Below, piece after piece: positions 1 to 7,851 of a stretch of DNA of 64,000 nt. This DNA is from UBA4465 sp002292365 (GTDB lineage: Bacteria; Bacteroidota; Bacteroidia; Cytophagales; Cyclobacteriaceae), in NCBI GenBank assembly GCA_943788615.1, contig CALSQY010000002.1, forward strand, positions 1 through 64,000, read 5' to 3'. The translations under genes and the position numbers were made by a program. The notes under the pieces were generated by a model. The model was not told where the DNA came from and searched no databases. It worked only from the letters and a program-made list of their open reading frames with translations. Numbering within the stretch: position 1 is the first letter of the stretch; every line of letters begins with the position of its first letter.

Positions 1-1026
1 ATGTTTCATGGCGGTCGGCAAAGAGGCGAATCGAGGGTCTTGGGTAAGCCCTTGCTGGTATCTATAATATATTTGCTGGATGATCACGGCAATCTTTAAT
101 AAGCCATAGACATAATAAAAAACTGGATTTTCCATGATTCTACCTGTTTTTAACTCGTATTGATGGATGATTTCTTCTCTGGTGAGATTACCAGCAAGGT
201 GAGTGGGGCTGAATTGAAGGTCTTTCATTTCATCTGGATCACTTGGATTCACCCAATAGCCTAAACTTGTACCTAAATCCATTAGAGGATCCCCAAGAGT
301 AGCCATTTCCCAATCAAGAACAGCGGAGACCTTGGTCCAGTCATCAGGATTAAGTATCAAATTATCATATTTGAAATCATTATGAATGAGACTTATGTGA
401 CGGGAGGTCATTTGGTGTTCATTCAACCATTTGATGATGAAATCTATTTTTAAGAAATCATCTGTTTTGGCTTGGTAATACCTCTTACCCCAACCCGATA
501 TTTGTCTGTCAACATATCCTTGGGGTCTACCTAAGTCACCGAGTCCTGCCTGTTGGGGATCTACTTGATGTAGTCTTATCAGCGTATCTAACCAAGCGGT
601 AGATATTTTTTTCATTTTATCAGCTTTAGGATGCATATCTTGAGGCATACCATGCCTTAATATGACGCCTCTTACTCTTTCCATCACATAAAAAGGAGAT
701 CCAATAATAGTGAGATCTTCGGTATAATAAAATGGGGTGGGTACTTTGTGATCTACAGATTTCAGTCCAGATAGAATACGATATTCACGACCCATGTCAT
801 GACCTGATTTGACTTTTGCTCCGACTGGGGGTCGTCTAAGCACATATTCAGTATCACCCATTGAGATCAAATACGTCAGATTGGAATATCCTCCAGGGAA
901 TTGTTTGATCGTCAAAGGCCCAGAGGTATTGGGTAGATGGTCCAAAAGGCATGCCTCTAGCCCTGAGATAGGAAGTTCCTCTCCTGGACGCGTAGCGATC
1001 GCCTTATCGTTCCAATCCATATTCAT
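1..1026 (-). CDS. APH-fold phosphotransferase, ACAD10/11- or LvaA-like (partial, 3' end outside window)
   Basis: A kinase of the aminoglycoside phosphotransferase/choline kinase fold; 340 codons are visible from the ATG at 1020, with an in-frame ATG two codons earlier at 1026. What I see: a nucleotide-loop segment GGYSNLTYLI (residues 43-52), the catalytic-loop motif HNDFKYDN (H213-N220) and the metal-binding DWE (236-238). It lies 34 bases downstream of an acyl-CoA dehydrogenase on the same strand. In animal ACAD10/ACAD11 these two domains are fused, and in the Pseudomonas lva pathway LvaA phosphorylates 4-hydroxyacyl-CoA. By inference this protein phosphorylates a hydroxyacyl-CoA. Antibiotic resistance is unlikely in this setting. 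The C-terminus runs off the window. Confidence 0.85.
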   Translation of the reverse strand, partial: MNMDWNDKAIATRPGEELPISGLEACLLDHLPNTSGPLTIKQFPGGYSNLTYLISMGDTEYVLRRPPVGAKVKSGHDMGREYRILSGLKSVDHKVPTPFYYTEDLTIIGSPFYVMERVRGVILRHGMPQDMHPKADKMKKISTAWLDTLIRLHQVDPQQAGLGDLGRPQGYVDRQISGWGKRYYQAKTDDFLKIDFIIKWLNEHQMTSRHISLIHNDFKYDNLILNPDDWTKVSAVLDWEMATLGDPLMDLGTSLGYWVNPSDPDEMKDLQFSPTHLAGNLTREEIIHQYELKTGRIMENPVFYYVYGLLKIAVIIQQIYYRYQQGLTQDPRFASLPTAMKH

Positions 1027-1060
1027 TTATCTTTTAATTCTATTGAATGGATTCATCGGG

Positions 1061-2242
1061 TTAACGGTAATTTTTTAAAATCTGTTTAGCTGTACTGCTT
1101 TTGTGTACTTCATCTGCACCATCGTAGATACGCGCACTTCGTTCCAGTCTAAACCAAGTTGCCAATATCGTATCATCGGAGATACCCAAAGCACCATGCA
1201 CTTGAATGGCTCGATCCAAAACGCTTTGCATTACATTGGCACAATAAAATTTTATCATTGAAATTTCAATTCTTGCCTTTGAAGCACCGATTGTATCAAT
1301 TTTATGTGCAGCGTCTCTTACCATTAATCTGGCCGCATGGATCTCGGCCCTACTTTCGGCAATCCAATGTTGAATCGTTTGTTTGTCCGCTAATGTTTTT
1401 CCAGGGGAAATTTCTCTAGAAACGGCGCGCTTACACATCATATCAAATGCTCTTTCACAGATACCGATCCATCGCATGCAGTGGTGAATTCTTCCAGGGC
1501 CCAATCTTTTTTGTGCAATAGCAAAACCATCGCCTTCGCTTCCCAGTATACTCGCGGTGGGCACTCGACAGTTTTCATATTTTATTTCTGCATGACTGTG
1601 CCATCCAGAGCCTTTTTCTCCCATGACGGAAATATTACGAATGAGATTAAAACCAGGGTTATCGGTGGAAACAATTATCTGACTGGCCATTTTATGAGGA
1701 TCGGTCCCATGGGGATCACTGACGACCATGACAATGGCAAAAGTAGCACCATCAGCGGCAGAAGTGAACCATTTATGTCCATTGATCACGTATTCTTCAC
1801 CGTCCTTGATGGCAATGGTCCCCATGATGGTTGGGTTAGATCCTGGATGATCAGGTTCCGTCATAGAAAAACAGCTCCTGATATCACCTGCCAATAGCGG
1901 CATGAGGTACTGTGCTTTTTGATTTTCAGTACCAAATTCGATTAAGATTTCCATATTACCCGCATCTGGAGCTTGACAGTTGAAGCAATAATGCCCGTAA
2001 GGACTGCTTCCCAATAATGCACTGACTTCACCAAATGCGGCGACAGATAAACCTAGGCCTCCATATTTAGTAGGAATTTGAGGAATCCATAAACCTGCAG
2101 CTTTGACCTTTTCTCTGACTTTGTCTAGATGAGGAACCACCATATCCCACGGTTTACTATGGTATTTGGTCTCTAGAGGAAATATATGCTCATCCAGTGT
2201 GGCCTGAACTTTGGCCAAGATTTCTTTTAATTGATCATTCAT
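1061..2242 (-). CDS. Acyl-CoA dehydrogenase, ACAD10/11-like
   Basis: An FAD-dependent acyl-CoA dehydrogenase family protein of 393 residues, full length for the C-terminal ACAD fold: an N-terminal helical domain, a middle beta domain with CFSMTEPDHPGSNPT near residues 125-140, and a C-terminal helical domain. The C-terminal signature is IYDGADEVH, so Asp374 sits where short/medium-chain enzymes carry the catalytic Glu of the YEG motif. ACAD10/11-type proteins have a similar ADGPDEVH sequence. The start overlaps the MaoC stop by 8 bases, and the kinase gene follows 34 bases downstream, so the two are probably cotranscribed. Probable role (inference): acting on acyl-CoA or phospho-acyl-CoA made by the neighbouring kinase. 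Ordinary alpha,beta-dehydrogenation remains possible. Confidence 0.88.
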   Translation of the reverse strand: MNDQLKEILAKVQATLDEHIFPLETKYHSKPWDMVVPHLDKVREKVKAAGLWIPQIPTKYGGLGLSVAAFGEVSALLGSSPYGHYCFNCQAPDAGNMEILIEFGTENQKAQYLMPLLAGDIRSCFSMTEPDHPGSNPTIMGTIAIKDGEEYVINGHKWFTSAADGATFAIVMVVSDPHGTDPHKMASQIIVSTDNPGFNLIRNISVMGEKGSGWHSHAEIKYENCRVPTASILGSEGDGFAIAQKRLGPGRIHHCMRWIGICERAFDMMCKRAVSREISPGKTLADKQTIQHWIAESRAEIHAARLMVRDAAHKIDTIGASKARIEISMIKFYCANVMQSVLDRAIQVHGALGISDDTILATWFRLERSARIYDGADEVHKSSTAKQILKNYR

Positions 2243-2723
2243 CTTTTTTAGTATAAGCTTGACCTATGAATTCAGCCACACAAACGGGTTTTTCAGTACC
2301 CTGACATTCGAAGACCACTTTAAACTTGTAGCGACCCCCTCCGTCAAATTCGTTGAATTCCATCAAGGACAACCGGCCCCGCACCTTGCTACCAGAAAGT
2401 GTTGGATGAGGGAATCTCACTTTATCTAAGCCATAGTTTACGCCCATGGTGACGTCATTTATTTGGTAAGTCTCGTTAGCGAATTTAGCAGCAAAAGAGA
2501 GTACTAAGAAACCATGTGCTACCGTTTGACCGTAAGGCGAATATTTTTTAGACTTTTCTTCATCAAGATGAATCCATTGGGTATCCCCAGTGAGTTCAGC
2601 GAAAGTGTTGATCTTCTCTTGGGTGATTACATTCCATTCGGTAAGTCCCAATTCTTTTCCGATCGCATCTTTCAGATCCGTCAAATGATTAAATGAGGTT
2701 GCGTAGGGTTTATCTGTCATCAT
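2235..2723 (-). CDS. MaoC-family (R)-specific enoyl-CoA hydratase-like dehydratase
   Basis: A single hot-dog-fold MaoC domain. The hydratase-2-type motif is visible as FAELTGDTQWIHLDEEKSK followed by YGQTVAHGFLVLS, giving the Asp/His catalytic pair. I chose the ATG pair at 2723/2720, eight bases after the upstream SDR stop; an in-frame TTG at 2741 would overlap that gene. It overlaps the acyl-CoA dehydrogenase start by 8 bases. By family it hydrates trans-2-enoyl-CoA to 3-hydroxyacyl-CoA, which fits a beta-oxidation-like cluster. The exact chain length cannot be told from sequence. Confidence 0.85.
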   Translation of the reverse strand: MMTDKPYATSFNHLTDLKDAIGKELGLTEWNVITQEKINTFAELTGDTQWIHLDEEKSKKYSPYGQTVAHGFLVLSFAAKFANETYQINDVTMGVNYGLDKVRFPHPTLSGSKVRGRLSLMEFNEFDGGGRYKFKVVFECQGTEKPVCVAEFIGQAYTKKDE

Positions 2724-2730
2724 TTTATAT

Positions 2731-3504
2731 TTATCCTGCAATTAAAAACCCACCGTCTGCAGTAAAGGTTGAGCCCGTACAATAGCTAGATGCATCAGAA
2801 GCAAGAAAGAGGGCAAGTCCTGCAATTTCATCAGGTTCGGCCATGCGATTCAAAGCCAAATGCTTGGTAAACCGAACCAAGTTTTTTTCATCTGACCACA
2901 AGGCTTTACTGAATTTTGTTTTAATCAAGCCAGGACAAATGACATTGCTTCGAATCCCTTGCTGGCCCCATTCTTTGGCTTGCGTTTTGGTAAGCATAAT
3001 CAATCCTGCTTTGCTTATACTGTAAAGACCTAGGCCTGCGCTGGGTTTAATTCCTTCTACGGATGAGATATTAATAATAGATCCCCCCCCTCTTTCAACC
3101 ATGGAGGGGCGGCACAGATTACTCAGTAAAAAGCAGGCACGCAAGTTGATGTTCATTATTTTGTCAAAGACCCCACCATCTGCTTGATCGATAGGTCCAT
3201 AGACTGGATTGGTAGCCGCATTGTTAACCAAAATATCTATGCCACCGAAGTGGGTAATAGTTTCCTCAACCAGCATTTTGAGTTGCGCTTCATCTCCTAC
3301 ATTACATACGATGCCATGGGCACTTAAACCTGCTGCGGTTAGGCTATTTACGGTCTTGTCAATGCCTTCTTTTTTTCGACTGCTGATCACGACTTTGGCA
3401 CCTTGCTCGGCCAATGCCAAAGCAATAGCTGCACCAATTCCTTTACTTGCACCAGTAATGAGTGCAACTTTTCCCTTTATTTCAAATTTTTCTTTTATGC
3501 TCAT
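2731..3504 (-). CDS. Short-chain dehydrogenase/reductase, DHRS4-like
   Basis: Classical SDR of 257 residues. TGASKGIG (17-24) binds the cofactor, NNAATNP (95-100) follows the fourth strand, and the catalytic set is Ser147/148, Tyr161 and Lys165 (YSISK). The SSRKK segment after the second strand suggests NADP(H) preference. The stretch from GLIKTKFS to LW resembles the DHRS4 group of peroxisomal carbonyl/retinol reductases. It sits eight bases downstream of a frameshifted second SDR and just upstream of the MaoC gene. Probable role (inference): oxidation or reduction of a hydroxy/keto acyl intermediate. The substrate is unknown. Confidence 0.85.
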   Translation of the reverse strand: MSIKEKFEIKGKVALITGASKGIGAAIALALAEQGAKVVISSRKKEGIDKTVNSLTAAGLSAHGIVCNVGDEAQLKMLVEETITHFGGIDILVNNAATNPVYGPIDQADGGVFDKIMNINLRACFLLSNLCRPSMVERGGGSIINISSVEGIKPSAGLGLYSISKAGLIMLTKTQAKEWGQQGIRSNVICPGLIKTKFSKALWSDEKNLVRFTKHLALNRMAEPDEIAGLALFLASDASSYCTGSTFTADGGFLIAG

Positions 3505-3512
3505 AATTTTTT

Positions 3513-4254
3513 TTAGATAGCGAGAGCACCTCCGTTGACATGTAGGGTAAATGCGGTTACGAATCCTGCTTCTTTCGAGGCTAAGAACAGATAAGCATGC
3601 CCAATATCATGGGCAGTACCGATTCTCCCAACAGGAATCATGGCAATACCGGCATCGATCACCTCCTTTGGCATGCTGTCTGACATTTCAGACTTAATAA
3701 ATCCTGGGGCGACGGCATTTACGGTAATCCCATATTTTCCCGTTTCCCTTGCCAAAGATTTGGTAAAGCCAACAATACCCGCTTTGGTTGCTGCGTAATT
3801 GGTTTGTCCAAAAGCACCCATCGTACCATTGATGGAGGAAGTATTGATGATTCTACCATATTTTGCTTCTCGCATGATAGGAACTACTACTTTGCAAGTA
3901 TTGAATGCACCCGTGAGGTTGACATTTAATACAGAATGCCATTCTTCATCAGTCATTTTTAGGAACGACTTGTCTCGGATGATACCGGCATTATTGATCA
4001 GAATATCAATACGACCGTATCGAGTCATGATCTCAGCTACTGCCGTTTCGACTTGACTTCGCTGGGTAATGTCGACTTTTTGAAAGAAGATCTCTCCGCC
4101 TTGTTCGTGTAATTCGAGCTGCGGTAGGCTGACCATCGAGGACATCCCAAATGACCACTTTGGCGCCTGCTTGGCAAAAAACCTCAGAGGCACCTTCACC
4201 AATTCCTTGTGCACCTCCTGTGATGATGGCGACTTGTCCGTCTAGTTTGGTCAT
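3513..4254 (-). pseudogene. FabG-like SDR (acetoacetyl-CoA reductase type) broken by a single frameshift
   Basis: The first 43 or so codons from the ATG at 4254 give a clean SDR N-terminus with TGGAQGIG. The rest of the SDR lies in another frame, from about 4120 to the stop at 3513, including NNAGI, a YAATK active site and the C-terminal VNGGALAI. The switch needs one base to be skipped somewhere in about 4117-4135 (an extra base, or loss of two). Spliced together, the protein would be about 247 residues, normal for FabG/PhaB-type enzymes. It is either a recent pseudogene or a sequencing/assembly error. It heads the minus-strand acyl-CoA operon, so a true frameshift could also have polar effects. 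Confidence 0.85.
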
Positions 4255-5073
4255 ATTTATTTTTTTAATTTTAATATTTCAAATAATTATTATACTTTCA
4301 GCTTGATATTATTTCATGCTTTATCACTAGTGTAAAATTCTATTGGGCGCTATTCTTTTCAGTAGTTAATGTTATCACATCTTCTGGTAAGGGGCAGCCT
4401 ATGTCCCTAGTGTCATCAAATCCCAATATCCTCATATTTTTGGAGAGTTTACTTTCTGACAGTCAAATTAAATGATAATTCCGTCAATATGCTCTAGGAA
4501 AGTGCCTAATAAATAAATTATCTAACGCTTGAATGGCTCTCGAATTAGTAATACCCAAAAGGCATAGCTGAATTAAAGATAATATGATCTGTCTTATCTT
4601 ACAATGAGTACTGAAAGACTTTGTCTCTATATAAACGCTTGACTTACCTTGAATTAAAATTTGAGTAAGGCCTATATATCAGTTGATTAAAACTGTGAGA
4701 TGAGGCATTTTTGACGTTTTCCAATGGGCTTTAATGGCTTTTCTTTTTCAATAAAACGCAAAAAAATTTGAGGCGTCAGACATCAATTATATCGGTAAAT
4801 ACAATCAATATTTTTTGTATCTGATCGAAATTAACAAAATACAGAAAGAATTAGGTAGTATGGTCTTCGCAAAAAGCTAAAAATAATCAATCGCCATAGG
4901 GGTTAAAAAAATAAATTTGTATGAGTTTGGAACGAAATCTTGAATTAGATTATTTACTTTTAAAAAAAGAGCCGATCAAATAAATGTTTTTAATCTGAGG
5001 CATGTAGCGGAAGGACAGATCTCAATTTATACGTAGAATCGGAGCCATAGAACATTTTAATAAAAATATTAAT
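4255..5073. other. 819-base intergenic region between divergent acyl-CoA operons
   Basis: AT-rich, with stops in all frames and no protein I recognise. It separates the minus-strand kinase/ACAD/MaoC/SDR run from the plus-strand SDR/isomerase/thiolase run, so it must hold the promoters of both. I could not identify a convincing -33/-7 pair, an operator palindrome or an RNA element. No regulator gene (for example TetR or FadR type) is present in it. A short box, TACTTTTA near 4955-4965, is only a loose match to the Bacteroidota -7 consensus. Confidence 0.5.
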
Positions 5074-5820
5074 ATGTCATTTAAGGAGAAAGTTATTGTG
5101 ATTACTGGAGCAGGATCCGGTATCGGAGCAGCAACGGTGAGGTTTTTTGCTAAAAAAGAGGCATATGTGGTTTTGGCCGATATCTCATTGGAAAAAATGG
5201 TAGATATTTCCGATTCTATTCCTATGCTATGCATGATTCAAAAAACCGATGTATCACAATACGATCAAATGCAAAGTTTGGCGGGTGCTGTGATTAAAAA
5301 ATATGGGCAAATTGATGTTTGGGTAAACAATGCAGGTATAGGCCCCACTCAAATGCTGAAAACAGCAGATCATAGCCTGCAAGATTGGGAGCGTGTGATC
5401 GCGGTCAATCAATCTGGTGTATTTTATGGTATGAAGGTGGCGCTGCCAGCGATGTTGAAGCAAGGCAGTGGAAACATTGTGAATGTTGCTTCGCTTGCAG
5501 GATTAAAAGCCTCTGGAAACAATATATCTTATGTAGCAAGCAAATTTGCAGTAGTCGGGATGACCAAGGCAGCCGCATTGGAATATGCAAAAAAAAATAT
5601 CCGGATCAATGCAGTTTGTCCCGGATATACCGATACGAATATGCTGCGTCAACTGTTGGAGGTAAAGCCTGAAATAGAAGATAAATTAAAGAGCCATATA
5701 CCCATGGGTCGTTTTGGAAAAGCGACTGAGGTGGCTACAGCTATAGGTTGGCTGGCCTCAGATCAAACCCAATTTATGACCGGTCAAACGTTGTCATTAG
5801 ACGGAGGAACCTCGCTCTGA
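5074..5820 (+). CDS. Short-chain dehydrogenase/reductase (NAD-type)
   Basis: Classical SDR of 248 residues. TGAGSGIG (11-18), Asp36 at the end of the second strand (VLAD, favouring NAD), NNAG (85-88), Ser140, Tyr153 and Lys157 are all present. The C-terminal SLDGGTSL is typical. The start is an ATG after an AT-rich leader with AAAATATTAAT upstream. It opens the plus-strand half of the locus but is separated from the next gene by 234 bases, so it may have its own promoter. Probable substrate (inference): a hydroxyacyl-CoA or alcohol in the same pathway. Confidence 0.85.
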   Translation: MSFKEKVIVITGAGSGIGAATVRFFAKKEAYVVLADISLEKMVDISDSIPMLCMIQKTDVSQYDQMQSLAGAVIKKYGQIDVWVNNAGIGPTQMLKTADHSLQDWERVIAVNQSGVFYGMKVALPAMLKQGSGNIVNVASLAGLKASGNNISYVASKFAVVGMTKAAALEYAKKNIRINAVCPGYTDTNMLRQLLEVKPEIEDKLKSHIPMGRFGKATEVATAIGWLASDQTQFMTGQTLSLDGGTSL

Positions 5821-5862
5821 TAAAAAGCGATGATCTCTGACCTGAATTATCCATTGTTTAGT

Positions 5863-5897
5863 TTTGACAGAGACCTCTTTGAAAGTACTTATCTTTA
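5863..5897 (+). promoter_or_regulatory. Possible Bacteroidota promoter for the isomerase-thiolase operon
   Basis: A TTTG at 5863-5866 is followed after 23 bases by TATCTTTA at 5890-5897, one mismatch from the Bacteroidota -7 consensus TAnnTTTG. It would give an untranslated leader of roughly 150 bases before the ATG at 6055. The match is from eye only and such AT-rich boxes occur by chance. Confidence 0.25.
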
Positions 5898-6054
5898 CGA
5901 ATAGAGTAAGGAAAGTTGATGATTTAGGAGCTATGGTTCCGGTTTATAGGTTGATGAAGTGATCGATCTAAGTCTTAGTAGAAAAGGGATTGGCATAAAA
6001 AATGAAACAAGGGCTATGAAATGGAAAGTAACCAAACAAGTAGCATGATAGTAT

Positions 6055-6834
6055 ATGGTAATGGAGACACTAAATATTACTAGGAAGGAAAATTATGCCC
6101 TTGTTCAACTCAGCAGGGGTAAGGCCAATCCGGTCAATCATCAGATGGTTAAAGATTTGAGCGCTACTTTTAAATCTCTGCAGGAAGAGGCTGAAATGAA
6201 AGGAGTGATTCTAACGGGGACACCTAATTTTTTCTCAGCTGGTTTAGATGTGGTGGAGCTTTATGATTATGATGAAGATCAGATGAGAAGTTTTATGATT
6301 GATTTTGGCGCCATGCACGTACAGTTATCGCGTTTCCCAAAGCCAATGATTTGTGCAATTCCTGGTTATTGCCCGGCGGGCGGAACGGTCATCGCGATTA
6401 CAGCTGATTATCGCATAATGAACGAGGATCCTGAGTTTTCTATCGGCTTAAATGAAATGAAGGTGAATGTTCAAATCACGACAAACCTTATTGAAGCTTA
6501 CACCTATTGGTTGGGTACAAGTCTGGCCAATAGATATATTCTCGAAGGGAAATTGTTCACGCCTCCAGAGGCCCTAAAAGTGAATCTTGTAGATGAGACC
6601 TGCCCTGCCGATGAGGTCATGGTGCGTGCAGAATTGAAGTTGCAAGAATTCCTTCAAGCGGATTCGGATATCTTTGGTTACACCAAATCAAAATTGAGAG
6701 AAAAATGGCATGCTGGCCAAGAGTTACAAGGTGGGTCGGACCTTGAACAAACACTGAAAGTATGGTGGAAGCCTGAAATTAGAGCCAAAATAGCTTCTTT
6801 GATTGCGAGTTTTAAAAACAAAAAAAATGAATAA
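6055..6834 (+). CDS. Delta3,Delta2-enoyl-CoA isomerase, ECI1-like crotonase
   Basis: Crotonase-fold protein of 259 residues. SAGLD (61-65) and CPAGG (106-110) form the oxyanion-hole regions. GLNE places a glutamate at residue 134, where both hydratases and isomerases have their second acid. The first hydratase glutamate is replaced (AGGTVI instead of GGGCEL). This single-Glu pattern, together with PAGG and DYRI, is that of mitochondrial 3,2-trans-enoyl-CoA isomerase rather than enoyl-CoA hydratase. It would move double bonds into the 2-position for beta-oxidation. In-frame ATGs at 6055 and 6061 are both possible. The next gene starts inside its 3' end. Confidence 0.82.
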   Translation: MVMETLNITRKENYALVQLSRGKANPVNHQMVKDLSATFKSLQEEAEMKGVILTGTPNFFSAGLDVVELYDYDEDQMRSFMIDFGAMHVQLSRFPKPMICAIPGYCPAGGTVIAITADYRIMNEDPEFSIGLNEMKVNVQITTNLIEAYTYWLGTSLANRYILEGKLFTPPEALKVNLVDETCPADEVMVRAELKLQEFLQADSDIFGYTKSKLREKWHAGQELQGGSDLEQTLKVWWKPEIRAKIASLIASFKNKKNE

Positions 6835-7825
6835 ACAATTATTATTGATGAAAAGGCCTGTTGAATTCCCCTCGGAAGATACGTGGGCTTTTACTGAGGA
6901 GCAGACGCCCGAGCCTAGAGAAGGTCAACTATTGATTCGTCAACATTTGATTAGTTTAGACCCTGCGATGAGGGGTTGGATCAATGCATCTAGATCTTAT
7001 ATTGAAGCGGTAGAACTGGGTGATGTTATGCGAGCAGGAACGGTTGGTCAAGTGGTCAAGGCAGTGAATCACCCAAAATTTAAAGAAGGAGATATGCTTT
7101 CGGGATGGGGTGGAGTACAACAATTTACCCTTACAGATGGGAAAGGGTTCCATAAAATCAATACCGAGCTAGCTGATCCAAAAGTGCATATGAGTACTTT
7201 GGGGATGCCGGGAATGACGGCTTATTTTGGTATTTTAGAGGTAGGTAAAATTAAATCGGGGAATACCGTGGTCGTATCAGGTGCCGCGGGGGCTGTGGGC
7301 TCTGTAGTTGGTCAAATAGCTAAAATTAAAGGCTGCCGAGTAGTTGGAATTGCAGGTGGCGAAGAAAAATGCCATTATCTAAAAGAAGATTTAGGGTTTG
7401 ATGAAGTCATTGATTATAAGTCAGGAAACCTTAGGAAAGATTTAAAAAAAGCTTGCCCGGAAGGCATAGATGTGTATTTTGATAATGTTGGGGGTTATAC
7501 GCTTGATACGGTATTGACCAGAATTAATAGGCAGGCACGAATTGTGATTTGTGGGGCCATTTCCCAATACAATGAAAAGGCAATTCAGGGGCCAACAAAT
7601 TATTTGTCGTTGCTTGTCAATCGTGCCACGATGGAAGGGATGGTGGTCTTTGATTATGCCAAAAGGTATCCTGAGGCGGTCGTACAATTGGCCCAATGGA
7701 TGAAAGAGGGTAAGCTGAAATCTCGTGAAGATGTTTACGTAGGCATTGAGCATTTTTATGAAACTTTTTGCCGTTTATTTTCAGGAGAAAAAATTGGAAA
7801 ACTAATATTAGACATAAAACAATAA
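6827..7825 (+). CDS. NADP-dependent oxidoreductase, CurA/prostaglandin-reductase family
   Basis: Medium-chain reductase of the leukotriene B4 dehydrogenase/CurA group, 332 residues. It starts at the ATG at 6827, which overlaps the isomerase stop by 8 bases (translational coupling). What I see: an N-terminal RPVEFP segment typical of the family, SLDPAMRGW (43-51) in the GroES-like domain, and the nucleotide loop SGAAGAVGS (151-159). There are no zinc ligands, as expected. Family members reduce the 2,3-double bond of alpha,beta-unsaturated ketones or aldehydes with NADPH. In this operon it may handle an unsaturated or oxidised lipid intermediate (inference). Confidence 0.88.
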   Translation: MNKQLLLMKRPVEFPSEDTWAFTEEQTPEPREGQLLIRQHLISLDPAMRGWINASRSYIEAVELGDVMRAGTVGQVVKAVNHPKFKEGDMLSGWGGVQQFTLTDGKGFHKINTELADPKVHMSTLGMPGMTAYFGILEVGKIKSGNTVVVSGAAGAVGSVVGQIAKIKGCRVVGIAGGEEKCHYLKEDLGFDEVIDYKSGNLRKDLKKACPEGIDVYFDNVGGYTLDTVLTRINRQARIVICGAISQYNEKAIQGPTNYLSLLVNRATMEGMVVFDYAKRYPEAVVQLAQWMKEGKLKSREDVYVGIEHFYETFCRLFSGEKIGKLILDIKQ

Positions 7826-7851
7826 ACAAGGATATAATAAAAAGAAAAATA

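Noticed and set aside
1..1026. Aminoglycoside resistance kinase
   Set aside because: Sequence and adjacency to an ACAD gene fit the ACAD10/11-associated APH group; there is no mobile-element context.
4523..4645. AACGCTTGA occurring twice in the long intergenic region as an operator
   Set aside because: Only a nine-base word, not palindromic, with no further copies noticed at other promoters.
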